From NCBI GenBank assembly GCA_012861695.1, contig JAAOOA010000028.1, positions 11,014,470 through 11,078,469 on the forward strand: a stretch of 64,000 bases of DNA, read 5' to 3'. The position numbers and the translations under genes are program-made. Shown here piece by piece: positions 39,277 to 51,085 of this stretch (positions are counted from its first letter, which is position 1; every line of letters starts with the position of its first letter). The notes under the pieces were generated by a model. It worked only from the letters and a program-made list of their open reading frames with translations, had not been told where the DNA came from and searched no databases. This DNA comes from Trematomus loennbergii (taxonomy: Eukaryota; Chordata; Actinopteri; Perciformes; Nototheniidae).

Positions 39277-42200
39277 ATTTAGAGCTATGAAAAGGCATTA
39301 CATGTGCATTGCTCTGTTTTAAGGGGTCACATATTAACTAACTAATGCTTTAAGTATCAAACTTCACTTTAAGTTAAATAAAATCTTCGCATTGGCTTTC
39401 CCACCTATAAGGAAGGACACACTTTGATGAACTTAAAATGGAATGATTGTCGGCTAAACAAGTTTAAAGAGTCCCATCATCTTATGATTAGTCATGCAGA
39501 CACTTGCCAAACGTGGGGGGCAGCTAGTATTCAAAACAAGAGTGAGGAGATTGCTGGGTTCAACAGCTGATTGTTTTTGATCTTGTTTGGAGTTGCTGTG
39601 CCTGTGCAGCTCTTTATATGTCTGACCCTTCCTGGCTCATAACCTGATCCAGAAGCTTGCCAGGCTGTAAAGAAGCATGGCAGAAGGCCCACTGGGCTAC
39701 AGGATAGGTCTGCAGCATCCTTTACTCTGCACTCAAAGAGAGTAGCTGGGAACTTCACACAATTTTCCCAAGTCATTTTAAGTTCTGTGCCTGGATCTGC
39801 AGTCAAAAGTTTTTACGTTATGCAGCGGAAGACAGAAATCAACCAGAACATTTACAGATACGTAGACTGGCCTTTTTTAAGTTTTTCTAGCAGTGGCTCC
39901 TTGGATAACCTTTTCTCAAAGTCATCCTTGTTATCCACAGTATCATAGTGATTCTCAACATCCATTATGTCGCAGTTTTACTGGGACAATACTGGCCATA
40001 GAACTTTTTCTTCAAGCATCCAGCTGGAACTAGGTAGAGTTGAGGTCATAAGATAGGAGGGGACAGATACAGAGAGGAAAAGCTCAGAGCTGTAGTGAAT
40101 AAAGAATGGGTAAACTTAAGCCAAGACTGCGTGCCCTGGGTACTACTGATACAGTACATCCAAGTGACTGCAGCTACTGGTGGCGTTCATGTGTTGCGTG
40201 TTCATGTGGGCACCAGCTGGGTTACAAAAGACAGCAGTCAGAAGAAAGACAAAGAAAGCAGGATGTAAGGTGGTGTGTGGTACTGGGCAGAGAAATCAAG
40301 AGGAAGAAAGAGAGATGACGTTAACCGAAGACATGGCCTTTGATAGTTTGTTTAAGAACGCAAAATACAAGGTGGAGGGAAGGGGGGAAAAAATAAAGGC
40401 ACAGAGAGAAAGCAGAATGTTTGAACTTGCCTGCCCTGCAGATGCCCTCTCCTGATTTGCTCGCTGTTTCTCTTTGCACATTTTATGATCTGAGTATTTC
40501 CTCTCTAATAAAGTTGTCTTTGAAGCACAGCAAGCTTCAGTACATACTGCCGTGTGGATGACTTCTATCAGAACAGCCAGTGCTTAATTTTGTAAATATT
40601 TATTTTGCTTGTAATATTTATTTTGACTGTGTTTATCATCAGGAACCTACGATAAAATCAGACCTACCACATGGATTTGTAGGAAGTCTTAGTGTGCTGT
40701 GTAGTTCTCATTGCATTAGAGGGCACAGGATTGCAAAACATTTGCACATGTTCATGTTTACTGTCCGAGCGACAGCATGTGCACACATGTCATGTTGATT
40801 AAATGTTTGCGAAGTGGCTTTTGACCAGTTCCCTGTTCATGAGCTTAGTGTTATTACAGTAAATGGCTGCTAATGGCAAACAGTGGTGTGTGAGAACAGC
40901 CTGGCCTTTCAGAACAAAACCTTCTGTTCAGAGTTTTTCAACATGTCCAAGCCCTGCTCGTAAAGTTAGCTGGCTACAAACATCTTGTCAACCCCTCCCT
41001 CACTCTCACTGCTGGTCTCACCCGTGACTCCAGGTCCTCTAATTCCTGGAAAAAAGTTGTTATTCTATATTTCACAATGTCCAAAAACTGTGCTAAATGT
41101 TAGGTTAAGTAATATGTTTTCATCTTATGTCACTTTATCAGCAACAGACAAGTCAAGAATAGTTATTAGAATATAATGTTCTACCAATGTAGGTAATACA
41201 GTACAGTGTATGTGATATAACTATCGCAGGTTAGACTCTTTGGCTACTCTATTAGTGTGTGTAACCAAAGAGCTACAACACTCTTTTGTCTACATTGCAT
41301 ATTGCAACAAAATGTTGTGATAATTGCAACAGTGTTATGTTGGAACAGATCAAAAAGTTCAAAAGCGTCATGGTGAAACTACTTGATTGTAAAATGATCT
41401 ATGTGAGAAGCAGCAAAAACAGAAAAACAACTGATTTCCCAATAACCTCCAAGCGTAAAAGACGACATCTTTAAAAACTTTGGCTTCATGGTTTGAACCG
41501 AGGTGTATTAATCACAGGACTCAAAACATGTTTAACCTTGTATATCCCCACCAGCCGTGGGGGTGGGGAGAGGCTTTATTAATCATGATGAACAAACAAT
41601 TTGCTGTTTACCCTCAAAGCACTACTACCAGATCTAATTCAATACCCTTCTCAGCTGATTTAGTACCACCCACAGCCACAGAAATACACACACTCATTGA
41701 GATGAAAGCGATCTCCTCTCAATCATTACTCATTGACACCTCTCCCCTCCTCAGCTTGCTGTGAGTTTGCCTGATGTTTGTTTCAGAAGAATCATTTATT
41801 TAAATCATTTTACACGTGGAAATGTGACAAAGATACAAACAAGTTTCATGATTAATAGTTAGGATATGCAGATTACGTTTTTGTCCAATTAATCAAATAT
41901 AAGTATTTTTTATTGTGATACAGAGACACAAAAACACACTTTGCCTCTGTAGCACGATTGTGTAAGGATGTAGAACTTACAGTACTGTCTCTAAGGGTTT
42001 ATTGTATGTTGCCGCCTCATAATGTCACTAACATTCAGGGTTTTGAGGATAAATTAGGCCCCGATAGTTCAGTAATAACATGGTGCCAATGAGAAATTAC
42101 ATTAGTGTTTGTTAGAGTGATCTTAATAGCTTTAGGGATAATACTGGTCTTACAGTATATATTTACATAATTTAGGGACATTATTGCAGGGGTTCTTGCA

Positions 42201-43715
42201 GATAATTGAAAAATCCTAAAAGGCATTGAATTAATGAATATAAATATAAGGCCTTATTTGTATTGAAATGTCTTAAATCTGCCTTTAATAGCCTGAAACA
42301 ATGCTAAAACATGGGAAGTATAATTTTATGAATCTTTTCAGTGTAAGATCGTTCTTAAATTTCATGGCAATAAAAAGTAATTTAAAAGTCTTAACTAACT
42401 TTGCCCAAGGCTGTAGAAACCCCTGATCCTATTGATGCACTGCATTTTTGCATCGATGTTATAAACTTCAGTATTTTATGAAATGTCCCGCTTTTGATGC
42501 TTATTGATTCAAATTACAGAAGCAAAGATCCAGATAAACACTGTACTTACAATTCCTTGCACAAAATGTCAAGCCCCAAGCAGGCCTTGTAATCTTGTTT
42601 TGCTTTTTAATCCTGGCGTGAATTTTAAAGTGTATTCAAAATATATAAAAAAACGGCCTTTAATCAGCTCAGAGAACATCCATTTATCTTGTCATCAGGA
42701 TTCTGGCAAAGATCTCTGCAGACAGCTTGTGGTATGAATTGCATTTGAACAATTACAATGCTACAGGCCTACGTGCTGCATGTTTATTTTATAGTGTCTA
42801 TTTGTCATCTCTAGTTATCATTGTAATGTATATTAAACCTTGGGAGGTTAAAAATAGCCTGAAACAGGTTGAGTAGAATAAGAAATATTCAGTCTAGTTT
42901 CTATAGGGAAATGCGTCTATCCTTAGAGCGTTGAGGGATGTGTGGGTGAATGCAAAGATGCACTATTACTGTAGTTAAAGAGAATCAGACACATACTGTG
43001 TATATATACACAAATATCTGGCTAATTGAATCCCTGGTGATTGTTGTGGGTTCTTTAAAGCTCCCAGCCAGACCTCAGTGATCCATCAACAACTAAGCAC
43101 AGATGAAAGACGACTAGAATGTACTTTAACCAGCGGCCGATCTACGCCCCCTCAATTCAGCCGCGGCCTACCTTCTATATACCTTTCATGAAATGTTTAC
43201 ACATACTTGACATGTTGTTATTCATGATATAGCCTATCTTTGTTTACGCTGAAATGTTCAGGCACGTAACATGCACTTTGTTTCTGTTTTCTTCCTGTAC
43301 ACATTGACGATGAATATTTGATTTATGTTTTCTGCCTTACAACCCATGAGCATTCCTGCAGGCCTTCAGAAAGATCAAGACAGTTCAGTTTGGGGTCAGC
43401 ATCTGGGAGTGGAGGTCACAGCGAGTCTGTGCTCCAGGCGGAGAATAAGACGAGAACAGACAAAGCTGCCTTTAGGACATTGTATCAATTGGGCATTCAC
43501 GGGGGAATGAATCAATAGAAAGGAGTCAGAGAGCCATGAGTCAGAAGCCGTACATGTGTAGGTAGTCAGTTTGAATGTTTGTTAATGCTGAAGGTTTGAG
43601 ACCCCCTGAGAAAAAACATTGACTGTGATTATTCATTTATTAGATAGACAACAGAGATATATCATTAGCGTGCTGCAGTCTTTTTTGCATTCGTGTACAA
43701 GCTTCGTGTTCACTC

Positions 43716-44162
43716 CAGTGGCGGTTCTAGAGCAATTTTACTGGGGGGGCTGGGGCCAGTTGTTTCATGAGAGGGGCACAATAACAAGCGGGTTAAAAAG
43801 ACAAAGACAGTATGAAGTAATTGTGTAAAATAAACATAAAATACAGTAATTGATATTGTTTTTGTAAGATTATTTGTTTTAGTAAATTTAAGTTACAGTC
43901 CTTTGTTTCATCGTTTTTTTCATTTAGAGTATTTGTTTTAGTAACTTTAAGTGACAATTGAATTAAAACACATAAACAGTATTTGCTTTTATATAAGGTA
44001 ATGAACAGTTTAATCTCCACTGTACATCCGGGTCTCTGATTGATTTAGTTCCAATAAATCGTAATATTGTAACCTTTTTTTTGGAGGGGGGCCACAGGGG
44101 AGTCCCTGGTCAGTGTTACAGGGGCACTGGCCCCTGTTGACCCCTCCCTAGAACCGCCCCTG
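43716..44162. mobile_element. hAT-like MITE (447 bp)
   Basis: Ends CAGTGGCGGTTCTAGA and TAGAACCGCCCCTG are inverted repeats. TCACTC occurs directly next to both ends (43710-43715, 44163-44168). This is two bases short of the usual 8-bp hAT duplication, perhaps through mutation. Runs of G and C sit inside each end (TTACTGGGGGGGCTGGGG; GGCCCCTGTTGACCCCTCCC). No coding sequence. Confidence 0.8.
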
Positions 44163-46299
44163 TCACTCTCTAATTCATTGGAACATAAGGCAATGAGGAC
44201 TATTTTGAAACACGTTATTGCATTGGCAGGATTCTTATCATAACATCTGATGTCTGTTCCAGATCGTTCCAGAAAAGTGCAGCATTGGTTGTCTGTCTAT
44301 AAGGTCATGGGCTCTGGGATGTCTAGCTGTGTCAGATGTCACTTCCCCTACATGATATCAAACATACACTGCAATGAAACGGTCCAGGCCTAACGCACTG
44401 CCAAACTCGCCCTGACACTTCCCTTTCATTAGCATCCCATCTGATGAGCTCATTTCCGCGCCAACACTGTTATCCCAAGCCAAGCCTGAAGACAGACACG
44501 CATATGCTCCCTAACACACAGTCACACACTTTCAACCACTGCTTAGGGAAGCCGTTTGATCCGTCTATTTATCATTTATGTCAGAGGGGGGAAGTTGAAA
44601 GTCCAAAAGCTATCGATTGTTTTCATCTCGACACGAGCAGATTCAGAGCCACTGGCAATGAAGTGCTTCAATTGTTGTCAAAGCAGCCAGTGGTTCGCTT
44701 GTGAGTGTGTGTGAAGCTGGAGGTGGGGGTGTTGGAATCCACTTTGCAAATACACTGAAAAAAAAACAAGCAATTGAAGGAGGAAAAGGATATAAACAAG
44801 AAGGGGAAGTAAAGTAATTGTGTTGCGGCGGAGGGTTAAGCGAGAAATGCTTGCATTTTTATGGGCTCAATCTTTAAAGCGCTGTTTCAGCAAGTTGAGA
44901 GAGCGTAGACCGCATTGATACTTTGCTTAGATCACAGGCCGGAGATTCTCAAGTTCAGCACTTTTATGATTGCCTCCTTCATATACACATACATACAAGT
45001 GTGTGCATGCCAGCCACATACAAATGCACGCACACACCCATAAACACATCCATATAAAAACACCATCACACATAATCACTTTATCAGCCTTGTACTGCCT
45101 GTGGTAGCATCAATTGATTTGCTGCCAGTACACATCATTCTTCTCCAATTCTGTTAAATCCCCCACGCATGGGAGATTAGTATCATAAGATCCTGAAATT
45201 AATTTTAATAGTAGTTTATTTGGGTGGAGGGTGAACAAATACAACTTTATGTATCTAGGCCAGGGCAAAGCTTTAATGTTATGTTTATCTGACACTCGTT
45301 ATTTGGGGTTTAGGGCTTTAGGTAGTAATATGATCACCGATAAAAATGGACGAAATTAATACATTTCACAGGCTGATGGTGTTTAAATTCAGGGAGTTTC
45401 AGTATTTCAGATGAGCCTGGAGCCAGAGGGTTGTGAGATAATGTGTATCTCTATAGCAGTATTAATGTTAAAAAGAGTTAAACAGCCTCTCTGTAATATG
45501 AATGTACTTTCTCAGTAAAGCATGGATAACTTTTTAATTCTAGAGTGTCTCAATATTTCTCTTTGACAGGCTGTTGTCCCGTCATTTCCCTTAAATTAGA
45601 AACAGGAAGTTTTTCTGATGTTCTTAGTCATTAATCACTCTTTTACCGTTCAAGAGTTGTCAGTGTAAACATACCGGTTGCTATGATGAGTGTCTTATTG
45701 TAGGTTATAAACACAACAGGTCTTTAACCTTTCTTCAACCTAATCTGTTTCATTATTATTTTGACTCATTTCCAGTTAACCTGCTAGTCACTCTATTTAA
45801 TGAGTAACTGTTGATAAATGGTGTTACTCTTCAACAACCTTTAACAGAGGGAACAGTATGAAGAAGGAATTGATCAAATAACCAAATTAATTAATGCTGT
45901 ACGGGAAATAAATGACTGAATTGTCAAGTGTGTGTGTTTGTTGGTGTGTGAGAACATTTCCCTATAGCTGGACTTCATTCAGCACAGCCATCCAGTGCAA
46001 TCATGCTTTGCTAAACACAGAGGTAGATCTGCCGCCACTGTATCCTCAAATGCCCGTTCAAAGCAATAAACAGCGATGTAATCCACTCCACGGCTCTACA
46101 CGACTAGAAATGTTGAATCAATTCATTCTGGAGCCTTAACTGTGCTTTGATGTGTCATGAATGATACTTGGTTATTTCAGCCAAAATACTTTTATGTCCA
46201 TTATACTAAAATAAAACACTTCCCTTTTACATCAGGCAGCTGCGAGGAATTGTAGCCTTCCTGACATCAGCTCAACAACAGTTCCGACAAAATCAACAG

Positions 46300-46351
46300 C
46301 TCTAATCCCTGCCGAGCTGCGGGCCCGCGGAGCATGCCAGGGATTAAAGAG
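46300..46351. promoter_or_regulatory. inverted repeat with paired TAATCC/GGATTA sites
   Basis: Arms CTCTAATCCCTGC (46300-46312) and CCAGGGATTAAAGAG (46337-46351) are near inverted repeats around a GC-rich centre that holds the perfect palindrome GCGGGCCCGC (46319-46328). Each arm has a bicoid-type homeodomain site (TAATCC; GGATTA), as bound by OTX, PITX or CRX proteins. It lies about 600 bp before exon 6. Function is inferred from motif arrangement only. Confidence 0.3.
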
Positions 46352-46944
46352 TCCAGCTCACCACGTCTCTCGATTTAATTTTTACAAGGCTGTGCCTGGT
46401 CTTATTTTCATTTCAATATTTTAATCACAGAAGAACAGCAAAGCTGCATTAAGTGACTTTTAACCACATTTGATGCAATAATTATTGCATAATGGGGCTT
46501 TTGAATGTTTTTGTGCAAAATTCTTTAGGCTTGGCCAAATGAGGCCCTAATGGTTTTTAGTTTATGTTGTGGAAATGCTGCGGTACAGCTGGCAGACTTC
46601 CGAATGCAGACATTGAGGACATCATAATGAACTCAACTATAAACAAAACAGAAACATTGGTTTGGTCTTTAGTTTATTTGACGGGAAAATAAAATAAACA
46701 TCTCAGCTTATTTTTTAAGCATAACTGAGTGAGTCCAAGATTTATTTTCCATTGCAATCTTTCATAAAGTGTATTTACCCATTCATACAAACAACATAAA
46801 ATGAACCTAAAAGAATACATGCAGTGCAATACGTAAACAAGCCGAATTAAGATAAATAACACCAGAACATGGCTGGTGTCTTGTTGAGCTACCACTTATA
46901 TTCAGTCTGACTACAACTAACTTTCTCTTTCTTTTTTATTATAG

Positions 46945-47065
46945 CTATACTGGAAGAGTTGTAGGAAACGGTCTGCACGCCCAGAGGCAAAACCCAGAGG
47001 TCAAAGTTCGCAGCCCGAACCCTACACTGGCCGAGGTCAAGGAGAGGTTAGAGCTCTTCAACCAG
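46945..47065 (+). CDS. gpc5: glypican-5 exon 6
   Basis: One base completes a Ser codon begun in exon 5, followed by 40 codons, ending in phase 0. The acceptor is TTTTTTATTATAG and the donor CAG|GTAAGA. The product reads SYTGRVVGNGLHAQ, then NPEVKVRSPNPTLAEVKERL and ELFNQ. Human GPC5 has SYTQRVVGNGIKAQ and NPEVKVKG at the same place, whereas GPC3 has RYSQKAARNGMKNQ. This is the best single argument for GPC5 over GPC3. The exon forms the last helical part of the C-lobe before the glycosaminoglycan attachment region. Confidence 0.96.
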
Positions 47066-48754
47066 GTAAGATGATCAGCATGAAGAAATCTCTCATCAGT
47101 TATAAAGTCATAGCATTCACCTTAACAAATGTGTTTGTTCCTCCATATGTCACAAATAATATCTGAATGCTAAGGGGCTCACTGCAATTACTACATATGT
47201 ACAAACAAGTAGAGATAATGTGTTACTGATTAGCCTTATTAGACTGTTCCCTGTTGCCTTGTTTAAAGTGGATAACAAGATTCAGTAAAATGCAGGCATC
47301 AAAAGTCATTACAGGTTCAGATGGTTAATAATAATGGCCGTTTTAAGTGTATATTTGCAAAAGAACAATTGTTCTCTCTTATTAAAATAGTCTTCACACT
47401 GAAACAGGTCAATAGTTGTTAGTAGTCCGAAATGCTTGTGTCTATGTAACGATCTAATATCACTTTATCATATCAAATATAGGCTCATTTATGCTACACA
47501 CAAATAAAAAACAACATTCATTAACTGTACAGGCTTAGTTGTATAGAGCAGTTAAGCAATAATAATTTTAATAACAATCAAATGTTTCTTTGTTTTTAAC
47601 ATGCTGGTATTGGAGAAACTTCTCTCGATATGAGTCAACTATGGGATTATGTAACCAACGACTCTACAAACTGAATTGAATGAATTTTTGTCTAATTAAA
47701 ACGCCCCAGACAATATAACCCTTCAAGTTCTAAAATGTCCTTGCCATTTTTCTCAGATCTAAAGACTTGTTTTGAGCGCAGAGGCGGATATCAAAGACGA
47801 ATGAAAAGGATAAAGGGAGAAATGGAGACAGTGACAAAAAAAAAGTGAATTACTGTGGAAAGAAAAAAAAGAAAGATAAGAGGCGGGAGCAAAAGGTCAG
47901 GAATGAGTGACAGATAGGCAGAGATGACACAGGCAGCTTCAAAGTGACACTGTTTGTCATGTAGATGTGGTTTAGGGATGAAAAGGCCCAAGAAGAAAAG
48001 GGCCATTTCACAAAGTCCCTAGAGGCCATTTGAGGAGACAAACGGACTAGGATTTGGTTCCACTCTGCCTGCCTGCCCTTTGTAGCCCTGAAAATGATGC
48101 CCACATATAGAAGACCAGCCATCTCTCACTCTCTATCTTTATATCACTCTTTCTTCCCCTGTTTTACCCTTTCAGCACTTTTTTGCCTGTCGAAGGTTAT
48201 AGTACGAATAGCAAACTTCTCTGCAATCTGTCATCTTTCTCTGTTAATCTGTTTCTGCTTTTACTACTCTGCCAATTCTTCATCATTTTCTGCAAACATC
48301 CCCTTTCCTTCATCTCACATCCATACATTTATTTTCCTTCTCGGTTCACTTATATCTTGTATCTCATATATCTCTTAGCCTGCCTGTCCACCTGTCTGCC
48401 ACAGACAGCTTAAGATCATTTCTATCCCACCACAACATCCCATTGTGCACACGGTGGCTGTCAAGTACCTTGTTGTCATGGTAACTTTGCAGAGTTGAGC
48501 GGGTGTCCTGTTGACATTTACAGTGTTGAAAAGCGCACCTTGAATCCAGACCAGGCGGCAGGGCTCGGCTGAGCTTTATGTTTGTGCCAGATAAGAGCAA
48601 GGGATCACAGAGTGTTAAACTGCATAATGTCGCAGGCTTTCCAAGGTACATCCAGAATAGTTAAACAACCACTGAAATATATTTCACCATGTTGGTGCCC
48701 ACACACTTGCATAAACACAAAGAACTTAACATAGTTAAAGTATATGCATATTAA

Positions 48755-49200
48755 AGGTCACCTATTATGCAAAATCCACTTTTTCCTGTCTTTTATACAT
48801 AAACATGTGTCCCCTCTGTGTAAAGAGATTCTGAAAGTTTCAGGAAAAAAGATTGGCTCAGTTTTTGTCCTGATCCATTTATATAAAAACCTGTCTGAAA
48901 ATGAGCTGATCAGATTTTGGCCACTTTATGATGTCATAACGATTTTGTGGCTTGTTTAACCATTAGCCAATCACCAACCAAGGTAACCCCCCCCCCACCT
49001 TATCACATGAATCTCCTCCTAGAGCACCATTGTGTTCTTTTTAACAAAACATCTGTCAGAGGGGCTTGGGGAGTGGCTCCTTATTTTCATCTAAAGTAAC
49101 AGACAGAGAATCAGCACTCTAAAGTAACACTTCAGAGACATGTTTTGTATATATCTGAGACCTATTATAAAGTAATGAAAAACAGTATAATAGGGGAACT
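48755..49200. mobile_element. TTAA-flanked MITE (446 bp)
   Basis: Left end AGGTCACCTATTATGC and right end GTATAATAGGGGAACT form an imperfect inverted repeat, with TTAA at 48751-48754 and 49201-49204. The left subterminal part (CTTTTATACATAAACATGTG) is shared with the element at 62095-63402, so the two belong to related families. No coding sequence. Confidence 0.82.
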
Positions 49201-50086
49201 TTAAACTGTAGCATCAGAAGTTGCAAAACATTAACTTAAAATCAATTTAATGTCTATACATTTACACTTCTATTTTCTGACTCCCACCTGTGCATATTAA
49301 TAATCCTTGTTGCTATCCAAAGGGATTCATGTAGATGAAAGTGGCCTTGATTAGAATTAGATCCTCTGCCAACAGCTGTAATAGGCTAATATCATTTCAG
49401 GTTTAAAAGCCTATGACATGCTTAAAGGCACGCTCCCTAATTTTATCACAGCACAACCCCACATTTATTTCCCACCTCGCTGTTCTTTGAACTACATTTT
49501 AACTGACTAGTGATTAAAATAAAAATGACATTCTCTCTCTTAAGATCATTACCATCCAGTCCAAACTGCCTTAAAACAAGAAGAGACCAGACAAATATCA
49601 GCATAATGATATCACCTGTCTCTGCTTTTTCCAGCACACAAGGTCGCCACTTGTCCCCCGCTCTCTTTACCCTTGCTGCAGAGCCCTCAACAGATGTTTA
49701 GAGACATGGCCATTTAATAAGAATCTTCCAGGTGGGCGAGTCACAAAACAAGTTCCTATTCAGATTGATTTTGGCAAGCCCATCTGGATCCATCTCCAAA
49801 GTACAAACTCCACTGGACACCCTTGGTGCCTTTTAGGCTGTTAAGGTAAATGGAGTTCAATCATGAGTACGTTTTTTTATACTTGAAAAGCATTGTTAAG
49901 TGATACTTTTTGCTTTTGTTTTGACTTCATAGTTTGGCACTGCATCAGCTCATTGATTGTGGACAGCCTGTGTGAAACTTATATTAGCTTAAAAAATATG
50001 GATGACAAAGCACTAGTGATTAGCAGACACTGTGTGGATGGTTTAGAGGAGTTCTTTTTAGCTTTAGAAACCACAAGAGTCCTCAG

Positions 50087-51085
50087 CAGGGGCGTCGCCT
50101 GGACCTGAAAACATTCGGGGCTTAGCCCACAGTGGCGGCGGCACTACAGTGGCATTTTTCACTGCAACACTCCCCACACACACAATACACCCGCGACTGT
50201 TACAATGAAGGCTCGATAATCAGCTCACAGCATATAGGCAGGGGTAAAGTGGTATTTTTTATGAGTGGGGGGCTCACCTCCTCTAGGGGGGTCCGGGGGG
50301 ATGCTCCCCCGGGAAGATTTTTTTTTAAATATTGAAGTTAAATGCATCAATCTGGTGCACTTTGAGAGCAAAATGAAGAGATCTATGGATACCTCTCTCA
50401 ACACCCATATGAAGCAGAACTGTAAACAGATGTACTTTTTCTTTATGGATATTTTACTAATCACTCCCCTTTTAAACTCTATTCTTGTTTTACTGCCATA
50501 TAGTATTTCATAACTGTTTTTCCTTTATTCTCTTATTTTTTGTATAACTATAATGATCATATGAAGGTGTGCCGCGGAAATAATCTTTTGAATCATTTGT
50601 GACCAAACCGTTTGAGACCCACTGAGATAACTTACTAAAGTTAACTATCTAAACACTCAGAGAGTCCTTTAGCTCACCTGAGTCTCTCAGTCTGAGAGGA
50701 GAGGACTCTCCTCCAGCTTGTTGTGGAACAAACAGCTCCTTATGTCCGTTAGTGCAGCTAGCTAACCAGATGCTAACAACACAGGTCCCTCCCTCCCCCT
50801 CTCTCCCTCTCTCTCTATCACACTAAATGCGCTATTGCCACACAGAGCCGAGCTTGAATGACACAAGCACACGTTTATTTCTATGCAACTCTCTGATTGG
50901 TCTGGTGTCATGCCTCTGTTGCATTCACTGAACACGGGAAATTACAGTGCTGCTGTCCTCTCGTGTCATGATGAGGTTCACGTAAAGCACGGTTAATGTA
51001 TATATTATTGAGGGAGAATTGTCCGGGCTACAGAAAAAACATTCGGGGCTAAAGCCCCGGATGCCCAGGCCAGGCGACGCCACTG
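50087..51085. mobile_element. hAT element (999 bp)
   Basis: Ends CAGGGGCGTCGCCTGG and CCAGGCGACGCCACTG are inverted repeats, with exact 8-bp duplications GTCCTCAG (50079-50086, 51086-51093). ACATTCGGGGCTTAGCCC near the left end mirrors ACATTCGGGGCTAAAGCCCC near the right. No transposase remnant is visible. Part of its interior recurs in the hAT at 37126-39276. Confidence 0.92.
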
